A stretch of 64,000 nt of DNA from DASRDU01 sp035652435 (GTDB lineage Bacteria; Acidobacteriota; Blastocatellia; RBC074). The stretch spans positions 1-64,000 of the forward strand of contig DASRDU010000123.1 in assembly GCA_035652435.1 (NCBI GenBank), given 5' to 3'. The translations under genes were made by a program, and so were the position numbers. Position 1 is the first letter of the stretch, and the number at the start of each line of letters is the position of its first letter. This document shows positions 16,431 through 26,564 of this stretch, one piece after another. The notes beneath the pieces were generated by a model. The model had not been told where the DNA came from and did not search any database. It was given only the letters and a program-made list of their open reading frames with translations.

Positions 16431-16593
16431 CGCCTCGCGCAAAGTCAGGAGATCTGTTGTGAGAGGGAAATTCACCGCGGAGGCGCAGAGAACGCAGAGC
16501 CGGCGCAGAGGTTGCTGTCTTTCTCTGCGTAGTCTCTGCTCTCTCCGCGTCTCTGCGGTGAAGGGGCCTTCAACAATACGACATCTGGTTTTG
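16431..16593 (-). repeat. Interspersed palindromic element, copy B
   Basis: This 163-bp element is in reverse orientation to copy A (3495-3669). It shares both ends (AACAGATCTCCTGA near its 5' side and CAAAACCAG...CGTATTGT near the other, read on the minus strand) and the CTCTGCG/CGCAGAG inner palindrome. The centre differs more than the ends. Confidence 0.8.
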
Positions 16594-16647
16594 TCCCAGG
16601 TACGTGCAGGTGGAATGGGCGAGGTCCGGGCGGCGCTGGGGCGGAGC

Positions 16648-18165
16648 TCACTCATCAACCATCAATGTTTCCTTCAGCATCCGTTTGAGAATCTTGCCTG
16701 AGGCCGAAAGAGGGAACTCTTCGACGAAAACGATGCGTCTCGGGATTTTGTAACGCGCCAGCCTGTCCAGACAGAAGGCGGTGATTTCGTCGTCAGTGAC
16801 TTCGCCCCGTCTGATGACCGCGGCGACCGGCGTTTCCCCCCACTTCGGATCGGGCAGGCCGAAGACGGCGGCGGAAGCGACTGAAGGATGCGCGTGTAGC
16901 ACGGCTTCGACTTCCGCCGGGTAGATATTCTCGCCGCCGGAAATGATCATGTCTTTGGCGCGACCGGCGATGTAGTAATAACCGTCGTCATCCTGCCGGG
17001 CCAGATCGCCCGTGTAAAACCAGCCGCCGCGCAGCGCCGCCGCGGTCGCTTCGCTGTTCCGCCAGTAGCCGGAACAGACGTGCAGCCCCTTCAGGATCAA
17101 CTCGCCGATTTCGCCGCGCGGCACGTCGTGACCGCACTCATCAACGATGCGCGCTTCGCTGTGAAAGGTCGGGAAGCCGATGGAGCCGGCCTTCCTCCTG
17201 GCATCTCTGAGGTCGAGCTTGAAACAGTTCGGCCCGACTTCGGTCATCCCGAACCCCTGGGTGAAGCAGACGCCGCGCTGCTGATAAGCTTCAATCAACG
17301 GGAGCGGGCACGGCGCGCCGCCGGAGATTAAGAACCGCAGCGAACTGAGATCGGTGCCCGGGAAGCGCGGCGATTCCATCATCATCTGAAACATCGTCGG
17401 CACTCCGAAGGCTACCGTGCAGCGATACCGTTCAATCGCTTCGAGGACCTGCGTGCCGTCAAAGCAGCGCAGCATCACGACCGTGCCGCCGACGTGGAGC
17501 AGCGGCAGCGTCAGCACGTTGAAGCCGCCGGTGTGAAAGAGCGGCGCGTGAACCGTGGTGATGTCGCTCGCCGCGAGATCCCAGCCGAGGTTGGTGTTGA
17601 TCGAATTCCACGTGAGCATCCGGTGAGAGAGCAGTGCGCCTTTGGGGTGTCCGGTCGTGCCGGAAGTGTAGATGATCAGCGCGGGCATTTCGGCGTCGAA
17701 GCTTTCGACTTCCACCGGAGCCGTCGAGGACTCATGCAATGCCTGCTCATAACAGGGATCAGTGGATGATGAATCAAAGGCGATGCCATGACTGATCGTG
17801 ACCTGCTCGCGCAGGCGGCTGACGACGGGCGCGAATTCGGCCTCGTAAAACAGCGCGCGCGGCTCGCAGTCCCTGAGAATGTATTCCAGTTCGGGCTGAG
17901 TCAGGCGGTAATTGAGCGGGACGAGAATCGCCGTGAGCTTGGCCGCGGCGAAGAAGGCTTCGAGAACCTCGGCGCGATTCAATGCCAGCACGGCGATGCG
18001 GTCGCCGCTCTGCACGCCGCACCGCTCGCGCAAATAATTCGCCAGCCGCGTGGCCCGTTCGTTCAGTTGCCGGTAATTGAGCGTTGTATCGGTCCCCGCG
18101 TTGATGATTGCCACCTTGTCGGGCGAAACCACCGCGCGCCGTGCCATCCAGTCTCTGACGTACAT
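16648..18165 (-). CDS. Acyl-CoA synthetase (AMP-forming), long-chain fatty-acid-CoA ligase type
   Basis: The 505-residue ligase activates a carboxylate as acyl-AMP and transfers it to CoA. The AMP-binding P-loop YTSGTTGHPKG is at 176-186. Further motifs are QGFGMTEVGP, YTGDLARQDDDGYYYIAGR and the C-terminal catalytic Lys in SASGKILKRML. Length and order match the FadD/class-I family, with no fusion. The gene starts 21 bases after the TonB-dependent receptor stop on the same strand, so it may be the last gene of that transcript. It may process a substrate taken up by the receptor, but that is inference. Confidence 0.88.
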   Translation of the reverse strand: MYVRDWMARRAVVSPDKVAIINAGTDTTLNYRQLNERATRLANYLRERCGVQSGDRIAVLALNRAEVLEAFFAAAKLTAILVPLNYRLTQPELEYILRDCEPRALFYEAEFAPVVSRLREQVTISHGIAFDSSSTDPCYEQALHESSTAPVEVESFDAEMPALIIYTSGTTGHPKGALLSHRMLTWNSINTNLGWDLAASDITTVHAPLFHTGGFNVLTLPLLHVGGTVVMLRCFDGTQVLEAIERYRCTVAFGVPTMFQMMMESPRFPGTDLSSLRFLISGGAPCPLPLIEAYQQRGVCFTQGFGMTEVGPNCFKLDLRDARRKAGSIGFPTFHSEARIVDECGHDVPRGEIGELILKGLHVCSGYWRNSEATAAALRGGWFYTGDLARQDDDGYYYIAGRAKDMIISGGENIYPAEVEAVLHAHPSVASAAVFGLPDPKWGETPVAAVIRRGEVTDDEITAFCLDRLARYKIPRRIVFVEEFPLSASGKILKRMLKETLMVDE

Positions 18166-18185
18166 ACTGATCTCCGAACAGTTAT

Positions 18186-21100
18186 TCAGTAATTGAACTT
18201 GAACGCAAACTGAATAATGCGCGGGTTGTTGGTCGCGGAGATGATACGCCCGAACGAGCCGGGGTTGACAACCGCGCCGGTGACAGGGTCGAGGCTGCCG
18301 CCGGAAGCGGGTACCGCGTTGAGGTCGCTGATCGGGTTGGCGAGGTTGACCTGATTGAAGAGGTTGAAGAACTCGGCGCGGAATTCAAAGTTCTTGGACT
18401 CGGCCACGCGGAAGCGTTTGATCAGCGAAAAATCGGTGTTCTTCTGGCGCGGCCCGCGCAGGATGTTGCGGCCGACCATCCCGATGTCAGTGCCCGCCGC
18501 GCCCGCGACGACTGCCCCGCCGGAACTTGGAATCGGCTGACCCGCCGCAATCATCGGGCGCGCGAAAGCCGCGGGGTTGAAATAATAGCCCGTGGGCACA
18601 GGGCTCATGGCCGTGTCACGCGTTGCGCCTGCGGCGTAGTTGGGGCGCGCGAGCGGCGCACTGCCGCCCGACAAGCCGTAAAACGACCCCGCGCCCGTGT
18701 CCACAATATCAATCGGCAGACCCGACATCACCGTGACGATGCCGGCCACCTGCCAGCCGCCCAGCAGGAAGTTGCCGACCTTTGAATCCCCGATGAAAGA
18801 CGGGCGCGGCAGATCCCACAAGCCGCTCAGCACAAACCGGTATGTGCGGTCGAAATCCGACACACCGCGGTTGGCCCGATTATTGAGCTGATTGCCGAGA
18901 ATCGCGCTGGTTTCACCGACCGCGCCCGGATTGATTACGCCGCCGATCCCCGCGCCGCCGCCCTGACCAGAGGCGTTGTCAATTGATTTGGCGTAAGTGT
19001 AAGCCGCCAGAAATTGCAGGCCCCCGGAGAATCGTTTGGTCAGGCTCGCCTGCAACGAATTGTAACTCGATTGCGCCGTGGACTGATTCTGGAAGAATCC
19101 GTTGATCCCCACGCCCGAAAACGGCGCGCGCAACGCAGCGTTCGCGGGAGTCGTCGTATTGATCACCGCGCCGGTCACGTCGTTGGTGATCGGGTTCTGC
19201 GCGCTCGCCAGCCGCGCCTGATTGATCGCCACCTGCCGGAACAGATTCACCCCGCGCGTGCCGACATACGCGGCCTCGAACATCCAGTCCCTGAGGACTT
19301 CGTACTGCACGTTGAAGTTGTACTGATGCAGATACGGCGTGCGGATGTTGCGATCAAAGACGGTGCCTGAGAGCGCTACGCCTGGCACGAGCGTGGGGAA
19401 TTGCGATTGCGTCGGGGCCGCGAAGAACGGGTCAGAAAACGGGAGCGGCGCGGGCGAGCCGACTCTCGCGCCGAACACATACGTGGGCGGCACGATCACA
19501 TTCAGCGTGATGTACTGGAACGAAGCGCGCGAATAGAAGATGCCGTAGCCGCCGCGCACGACCATCCGCCCTGAACTGAGCGGCGAATACGCGAAGCCGA
19601 TGCGCGGGGCAAAATTGTTCGGGTCAATGCTCGTGACGACGCGCTTGTCCACATTTGGAATGTCCGGCGAATCGAACTCCTTCGTCACGTTCCCGGCCTG
19701 CACGAATCCGCCGACGGGCGGGCCAAGCGGCGTGCCTGCGACGGCGAGCGGGCGCGGCTTGTAGAGCGTCGGGTCGAACGTCGCAATGCGCCCGCGCGTG
19801 TCGTATGGCGGCAGGTCGAGTTCATAACGCAGGCCCAGATTGAGCGTCAGCTTCGATGAGACCTTCCAGTCGTCCTGCACGAAGAAGTTGTAATCGTGCG
19901 CGCGCAGGCTGCGATTGCCGAGTCCGCTGCCGAAGACCGAGACGAATGCCTGACCCTGCAGGAAGCTCTGGAAGCTCAGGAAATCAATCTGCCCGCGCGT
20001 GAAGAAATTCAGCACGTAGTTGTTCTCGTTGTAGCGGAACTCCGCGCCCGCGCGGATGAAGTGCTTACCCTTCGTGATCGAGAGCGTGTCCGCGAGCGTC
20101 GTCGAAGGGGCCACAGCCTTCACGTCAATCGTCGGCGAAGTGCCGATCACCACGCCGCCCGCCGCGGGTGCGATGCGAATCAGCGGCAGCCCCGGAAAGT
20201 CCCCGGCGTTCGCCCGCCTGATGCCGATGTCGGCGTCGTTGATCGGCTCCTGCGGGAAGGCATCCACGCGGATGAAGTTGTAACCGACGCGCGCCTCGTT
20301 GATCAGGTTCGGGCTGAAGACGTGCGTGTGCTGCACCGTCGCCAGCCGGTTGTTGTTCTTCTGAAAATTGCCGAAGCCCGGCACGTTCGGGCCGCCGCCC
20401 AGGAAACTCGGCAGCACCAGCGTCTGCGGCGCGTTCGAGAAGAAGAACTTGAAAGCAATCGAATCCTTGTCGCTCAGCCGCCAGTCGAAGTTGGAATTGA
20501 ACTGATCCTCCTGAAACTTTGAGATCGCCGAGCCCGAATACCTCCCGCTGGCCTGCGGGGTCGGGATCAGATACTGGCCGTTGCCCAGCTTCGCATTGAG
20601 CAGCGAGAGTGCCGTCGGGTTGATCGAAGTCACGGTCGTGCTGCCGGGGAAAAATGTTTTGAGCAGCGTCGCCTGCGAACGGTCATCAGTCAGCCCCGGC
20701 GCGACCAGCACGTTTGAGGTCAGACTGTTGATCGGCGAAGCGCCGTTGTTTTCGCGCGTGCCCTGATACGAAATGAAGAAGAAGAGCTTGTCTGGTATGC
20801 CGGGGCCGCCAATCGTGCCGCCGAACACGTTGCGCGTCAGTTCGGGCTGCGCGACACCGGCGGCTTTCAGGAACGGGTTGTTGGCGTTGAGCGCCTTATT
20901 GCGGAGGTATTCGTAAACCGCGCCGTGAAATTCGCTGGTTCCGCTCTTCGTGACGGCCTGCACATTGCCGCCGCCTGAACGCCCGAATGTGGCGTCGTAC
21001 AGCGAGGTCTGCACCTTGAATTCCTGAATCGTTTCGGGCGCGGGCACTGAGAGTGACGGCGCGGAGTTCGTCCCCATCGAGTTGGCGTCCACGCCGTTGA

Positions 21101-21692
21101 TCTGAAAATTGTTGTTCGTCACGCGCGCGCCGTTGACCGAGATGTTCTGCGAGTTGCGCCCGACGGCAGTGTTATCGGGCAGGTAAGTTGCCGCGCCGGG
21201 CGAAAGCCCAAGGATCTGCGTGAAATTCCGCGTCGCCAGCGGGAGTTCAGCGACGGCGCGTGAATCCACGACGCGGCCCAACTGCGCGCCTTCAGTTTGC
21301 ACGAGCGGGGAGGCGGAGGTGATGGTCAGCGATTCTTCAGTCACCGCGCCCACCACCAGACTGGCATTGACGACGGTGGTTTCAGTGATGACGACCCTGA
21401 CGATATCAAAGAAGGCCCTCTTGAAGCCGTTCGCTTTGATGGTGACCTGCCAGGCGCCCGGAGTCAGCAGCGGCACGGTGTAATTGCCTTCCGCGTCGGC
21501 GGTGACTTGGCGTTCCTCCCCGGTCGCTTTGCCGGTCACGGTGATTTCAGCGCCGGCGATCACGTCCCCCTTTTCATCTTTGACTGTTCCGGCGATGCGC
21601 CCCGTGGTCTGGCTCTGCGCGGATACCGACACGCTGAAGAAGGCCGACAGGCAGAGTGCCAGGCAGAATGCTGCTGCGGTTCTGATCTTCAT
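18186..21692 (-). CDS. Oar-like TonB-dependent outer-membrane receptor
   Basis: The ATG at 21692, preceded by AAGGAGAGCGAGG, gives 1168 residues beginning MKIRTAAAFCLALCLSAFFS, a signal peptide ending SVSAQ. A carboxypeptidase-regulatory-like beta-sandwich follows (about 30-110, IAGTVKDEKGDVIAGAEITV and GNYTVPLL). Next come a plug-like region with RNFTQILGLSPGA and a long barrel ending in FAFKFNY, with the C-terminal aromatic that BAM recognises. Such proteins are abundant in Acidobacteria and probably import large substrates such as oligosaccharides. A sigma-54-type promoter candidate overlaps the end of the upstream NtrC-type regulator gene, suggesting dedicated control. Confidence 0.9.
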   Translation of the reverse strand: MKIRTAAAFCLALCLSAFFSVSVSAQSQTTGRIAGTVKDEKGDVIAGAEITVTGKATGEERQVTADAEGNYTVPLLTPGAWQVTIKANGFKRAFFDIVRVVITETTVVNASLVVGAVTEESLTITSASPLVQTEGAQLGRVVDSRAVAELPLATRNFTQILGLSPGAATYLPDNTAVGRNSQNISVNGARVTNNNFQINGVDANSMGTNSAPSLSVPAPETIQEFKVQTSLYDATFGRSGGGNVQAVTKSGTSEFHGAVYEYLRNKALNANNPFLKAAGVAQPELTRNVFGGTIGGPGIPDKLFFFISYQGTRENNGASPINSLTSNVLVAPGLTDDRSQATLLKTFFPGSTTVTSINPTALSLLNAKLGNGQYLIPTPQASGRYSGSAISKFQEDQFNSNFDWRLSDKDSIAFKFFFSNAPQTLVLPSFLGGGPNVPGFGNFQKNNNRLATVQHTHVFSPNLINEARVGYNFIRVDAFPQEPINDADIGIRRANAGDFPGLPLIRIAPAAGGVVIGTSPTIDVKAVAPSTTLADTLSITKGKHFIRAGAEFRYNENNYVLNFFTRGQIDFLSFQSFLQGQAFVSVFGSGLGNRSLRAHDYNFFVQDDWKVSSKLTLNLGLRYELDLPPYDTRGRIATFDPTLYKPRPLAVAGTPLGPPVGGFVQAGNVTKEFDSPDIPNVDKRVVTSIDPNNFAPRIGFAYSPLSSGRMVVRGGYGIFYSRASFQYITLNVIVPPTYVFGARVGSPAPLPFSDPFFAAPTQSQFPTLVPGVALSGTVFDRNIRTPYLHQYNFNVQYEVLRDWMFEAAYVGTRGVNLFRQVAINQARLASAQNPITNDVTGAVINTTTPANAALRAPFSGVGINGFFQNQSTAQSSYNSLQASLTKRFSGGLQFLAAYTYAKSIDNASGQGGGAGIGGVINPGAVGETSAILGNQLNNRANRGVSDFDRTYRFVLSGLWDLPRPSFIGDSKVGNFLLGGWQVAGIVTVMSGLPIDIVDTGAGSFYGLSGGSAPLARPNYAAGATRDTAMSPVPTGYYFNPAAFARPMIAAGQPIPSSGGAVVAGAAGTDIGMVGRNILRGPRQKNTDFSLIKRFRVAESKNFEFRAEFFNLFNQVNLANPISDLNAVPASGGSLDPVTGAVVNPGSFGRIISATNNPRIIQFAFKFNY

Positions 21693-21990
21693 CCTCGCTC
21701 TCCTTACTTTGTGGTGATGGTGACAGGTGATGGTTTGTCGTAAGCAAACCTCAGTAAATTCCCCGGCAAAGCTGTTGCGGTGAATGAAAAGCAATCGTTG
21801 TTCCGCGTCGGAACGTGTCGCTGGCAGGCGAAGTGTGGAATGGGTAACTCGTTGAGTGAGTGAGATTGAGTGATGAGTGTGAGCGCAGGTCCGGGGCTGT
21901 GGGATTTTGCGCGGGTGTTCAGATTTTAAGCGGTCATCGGGAGGAGTGTTTATTTTTTGATCATTGCGTAAGCTGCTCTGATGCAAAGAC
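21693..21990. other. Leader between the sigma-54 regulator and the TonB-dependent receptor
   Basis: No gene is visible in these 298 bases. They contain a perfect dyad GTTCCGCGTCGGAAC at 21800-21814 and would form a 5' leader of about 280 bases if transcription starts at the sigma-54-like site at 21982-21997. Confidence 0.5.

Positions 21991-21997
<7 letters not shown>
21982..21997 (-). promoter_or_regulatory. Candidate sigma-54 (-24/-12) promoter for the TonB-dependent receptor
   Basis: Read on the minus strand the site is GGGCTGAGTCTTTGCA. It matches TGGC-N8-TTGCA except for the first base and has the required GG-N10-GC spacing. It covers the TGA stop codon of the sigma-54-dependent regulator and points toward the receptor gene. 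Position and partner make it plausible; chance matches to a 7-8 base consensus are possible. Confidence 0.45.
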
Positions 21998-23364
<1,367 letters not shown>

Positions 23365-23457
23365 TGTGATTGAGGATCAATGAAGCAGGTGCAGATAATC
23401 AGGATAGATGACCACGGCCGGCATACGCGAACCCGGGGAAACCGCGATGAGGGCTTG

Positions 23458-23757
23458 TCAGGCGGGCAGCGACGGATCAGTTTTGCTCTCCAGTCGCCGC
23501 ACATCTCTCCTCAGGAACTTCACCTCTTCGGTATAAACATCCAGCTTTTCATTCACCAGTTCGACCCGCTGGCGAAGATCAACGTAACGAGTGCGGGCAT
23601 CCTCCTCAAGTCGCCTGACCTCAACCGTCAGCAGGTTCTTCAGTTCAGTGAAGTGTACTTCCAGACGTGCGTTGAGCAGGGTGAACAACTCCGGGATGGT
23701 CTGGGGTAACTGCTCCGGAATCGGATTGGTGGGAGTGCTTTCATCATTTGTATTCAT
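23458..23757 (-). CDS. Small coiled-coil protein of unknown function
   Basis: This 99-residue acidic protein has AAGGAGA eight bases before its ATG, which makes it very likely real. Residues 1-22 are Pro/Thr-rich; residues 24-90 are predicted to be one long amphipathic helix with a heptad-like Leu/Val pattern (LFTLLNARLEVHFTELKNLL and onward to VKFLRRDVRRLE). No membrane segment or known domain is seen. It lies between a histidine kinase and the sigma-54 regulator, so it could be an accessory oligomerising factor, but nothing in the sequence proves a link. Confidence 0.7.
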   Translation of the reverse strand: MNTNDESTPTNPIPEQLPQTIPELFTLLNARLEVHFTELKNLLTVEVRRLEEDARTRYVDLRQRVELVNEKLDVYTEEVKFLRRDVRRLESKTDPSLPA

Positions 23758-23884
23758 GAACGTCTCCTTCTCACACAGTAACAGCCACCGAGAGGATAAG
23801 ATGGCAGTCAGGCTGCCTGCAACTCAAATCCTGCTGAAGGCTTCAATCGCAGGTGCGTGTTCAGGTGAGGGTTGTGATGACCAG

Positions 23885-24337
23885 TTACCACGGTATTGGC
23901 GCCGGCCTGCCGGTATCGGGGCAACTCTCAAAGCAGTCGTTATGTACCCACACCCCGAACGAGATATTTCTGAGGCCGTTTTCAAATTCAGGATGCACGC
24001 TCGCGGCGCGGCGGGACATCCCAACAGTTGTCCGGCCACAGACGGGGCACTCGTCAGACTGTCGGAAGGCCCGGTCACTGAATTCAGGAGGGTCTTCGGA
24101 AATCGTGGCCGAGATCACACTGCCAGCCCGGGACAAATCATTTGTGAGATCAATCTTCAATGGTGTATTGAGGTGCCGGTGGGACTGATTACCCCAAGCA
24201 CGATTCCATTCCCGGCGATCCTCGAAGTCAGATGCGTCAAACGTGAGGATGGGGTCAGCATCGCTGGGGCGGATGGGCAAAAGGCGGCTGATCAATACCG
24301 CGACAGTAGAGCGAATTTTTTCAACCAGGACTTTCAT
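23885..24337 (-). CDS. Unknown protein with Cys/His cluster at the C-terminus
   Basis: The frame gives about 150 residues from the ATG at 24337; a GTG at 24400 would add 21. The C-terminal part contains CPVCGRTTVG, then HPEF, then VHNDCFESCPDTGRPAPIPW at the end, a plausible single zinc site built from CxxC and HxxC...C. The ordered, Trp-terminated tail looks like a real family and I recall similar tails in acidobacterial hypothetical proteins, but I cannot name a domain. The ribosome site is weak. It lies between the histidine kinase and the coiled-coil gene on the same strand. Confidence 0.5.
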   Translation of the reverse strand: MKVLVEKIRSTVAVLISRLLPIRPSDADPILTFDASDFEDRREWNRAWGNQSHRHLNTPLKIDLTNDLSRAGSVISATISEDPPEFSDRAFRQSDECPVCGRTTVGMSRRAASVHPEFENGLRNISFGVWVHNDCFESCPDTGRPAPIPW

Positions 24338-24445
24338 AACACCTGACGATGCGCCTTCAGGATGCGAGTGATGAAAGAGGCTTTTGACTTCAACTCGCAC
24401 GTGAGCGACTACAATCCGGGAGCCAGGTCAGCTTTTACCACACCC

Positions 24446-26392
24446 CTATGGACTCTGAGCCTGCAACGGCAAACGGATCATAAATGACGTTCCTTTTCCT
24501 GTTTCCGACCTGACCGCAATCGTGCCGCCGTGATCGTGAATTGTTTTGCGCGTGATCGCAAGGCCGAGGCCGGTGCCGTCGGTGCGCGTCGTAAAAAACG
24601 GCTCGAAGACCCGACTCACATTTTCCGGCACAATGCCAGAGCCGGTGTCGCTGACTTCGATCCGCAACTGACTCTGACCGTCGCCATTTGAATTATCGCT
24701 CCTCATACTCAACACAATCCAAATCTGTCCGTTCGCTTTGGTGTGCCGCAAGGCGTTGTCGAGCAGATTGACGAAGACGCCGTGCATTTTGCGGCGGTCA
24801 AAACGCAGGGCCGGCACTTGCTCGGGGCAATCGCAGGAAAGCGTGACACCTCCGGCCTCGGCCTGCGGTCTGAACTCGGCGATTGCCTCGCGGATCACTT
24901 CGCGGATGTCTGAGGCGGTCGCGTCAAAGGTGATCGGGCGGCTGTGTTCGAGCAGCTGTTCCATCAGGTAATTGAGATGGCCGACCTCCATGTTCACCAC
25001 GTCGAGGAAGGGGCGCACGGCTTCGCGGTCGTCGAGTTTGCGTGACAGAGCGCCGAGCGTCGTCATGATGCCGAAGAGCGGGTTGCGGACTTCATGCGCG
25101 ACCCCGGCGACGAGTTCGCCGACCGCGGCCAGACGCTCCGAAGCGATCAGCTGCTGCGTCATCAGGCGCTCTTTTTCCAGCAGCTGTGCGTTGGCGAGCA
25201 GGTGTGCGGCCTGCGAGGCGAAGATCATCACCAGCTGTTTGTCTTCTTCCAGAAACCCGCCGGCCTTGTTCATCACGGCCAGCGACCCGAGAGTGAGTTC
25301 GCCGGCCTGCAAAGGGACGGCCAGCATTTCGCGCACGCCGGGCATTTCAGCCGCAGCGTCGTTCGTCAGATACGGCTCGCCGGTTTTCAGCACGGAAGCG
25401 ACGATGCCGCACTCGTCGAGCCGTGAGCGCAGCAGCTGCGCCTGGTCATCGCTCACGCCGTAGCCGGGCAGCTGCGCGGAGAGGCGCTGTTTGCGTTCGT
25501 CGCAGAGCAGGATCAGGCACATTTCGGCGCCGAGCAGCCGCGCGATCTTGCGCGTCAGCAGTTCGCAGGCGCGGCTGACTTCCGTGCCCGTGCCCATCAT
25601 CAGCGAGATGTGGTAGAGGCCGCTCAGCCGTTCGAGGTCGCGCCGCAGTTGTTCCGCCGTTTCGTTGAGTGCCCGCGCCAGACTGCCCACCTCGTCCGGG
25701 CCGCCAGCGGTGACCGGCTCGACGTAACCGCCGGTGACGAGCTGGCGCGCGATCCCCTCCATCCGGCGCAGCGGCTTGATGACCCTGAAAAACAAAACTG
25801 CGCTGGTGACGAAAGACGTGGCGATCAGCAACAGGGCAGCTGAAACGGTGATGAGCAGGATTGCCCGCGCGCTCTGTGAATCAGGTGCTGATTGAAGAGT
25901 CACAAAACAGACCGTCGCCAGCACGAGCAGCGCAACCAGCCAGCCGATCAGCAGCCTGCCCAGCACGCTGCGGCGCGGGTTGAGCAGCCGCCGGACTGCC
26001 TGGCTGCTTTCGGCGCGGCGGCGGGTTTCGATCTCCTGAATCGCGCGGATGGCTTCACCCCGGGTGGCGAAAACGTTGGATTGCAGGTCACTCGCCGCGC
26101 CCAGATAACGCAGCACCGAGCGGGTGAAGCCGCTCGACGAATAGCGCGCGGTGGCGATGCCGTAGCGGTCGGAGAAGTCCTTGATACGCTCGCCGTAATA
26201 ATCAACGATCTCCGGCGCGATCTCCGTGCCCTCGTAATTGACGACCGCGTAGACTCTGCGCCCCTGCGTCTCGTAAGCCTCGCGGACGTACTGCGCCATC
26301 GCGTCAACCTGCTCGCGGCTTTCGATCCTGAGGCCCGCGAAGTTGATGAAGAGAATGTTCTGCTGCTGGTCGAGAGTGAAACGATCACGCAT
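24446..26392 (-). CDS. Membrane histidine kinase with STAS-like N-terminal domain, HAMP and GAF
   Basis: The 648-residue kinase has an unusual cytoplasmic start. Residues 1-125 resemble a SpoIIAA/STAS-like fold (ILFINFAGLRIESREQVD, VYAVVNYEGTEI). Two close transmembrane helices follow (145-167 and 176-203), then HAMP (204-256), GAF (260-400), HisKA with His433 in VAHEVRNPLF, and an HATPase_c domain with NLLDNALRHT, DTGSGI and GTGLGLAI. The periplasmic loop is only about ten residues, so input is probably internal or membrane-borne. It is upstream of an NtrC-type regulator on the same strand and is its likely partner. No Shine-Dalgarno is visible. Confidence 0.9.
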   Translation of the reverse strand: MRDRFTLDQQQNILFINFAGLRIESREQVDAMAQYVREAYETQGRRVYAVVNYEGTEIAPEIVDYYGERIKDFSDRYGIATARYSSSGFTRSVLRYLGAASDLQSNVFATRGEAIRAIQEIETRRRAESSQAVRRLLNPRRSVLGRLLIGWLVALLVLATVCFVTLQSAPDSQSARAILLITVSAALLLIATSFVTSAVLFFRVIKPLRRMEGIARQLVTGGYVEPVTAGGPDEVGSLARALNETAEQLRRDLERLSGLYHISLMMGTGTEVSRACELLTRKIARLLGAEMCLILLCDERKQRLSAQLPGYGVSDDQAQLLRSRLDECGIVASVLKTGEPYLTNDAAAEMPGVREMLAVPLQAGELTLGSLAVMNKAGGFLEEDKQLVMIFASQAAHLLANAQLLEKERLMTQQLIASERLAAVGELVAGVAHEVRNPLFGIMTTLGALSRKLDDREAVRPFLDVVNMEVGHLNYLMEQLLEHSRPITFDATASDIREVIREAIAEFRPQAEAGGVTLSCDCPEQVPALRFDRRKMHGVFVNLLDNALRHTKANGQIWIVLSMRSDNSNGDGQSQLRIEVSDTGSGIVPENVSRVFEPFFTTRTDGTGLGLAITRKTIHDHGGTIAVRSETGKGTSFMIRLPLQAQSP

Positions 26393-26564
26393 AAGGAAAT
26401 ATGGCGGGCCGGAGCAGGCCGGTGTCTGGTACCGGTTCCGCGCCGCAAAGATAAGGGCGGAAATGCTTCAGTGCAAGGATCGAAACGCAGTGATGAGGCG
26501 GCGCGGCGAGGACGGGATTGATTTGAATTGAGGAATCGAATCAGACACCAGACTGAAGGCTGCT

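Noticed and set aside
23591..24346. A 251-codon plus-strand frame
   Set aside because: It overlaps two minus-strand genes, one with a strong ribosome site, and its sequence is of low coherence.
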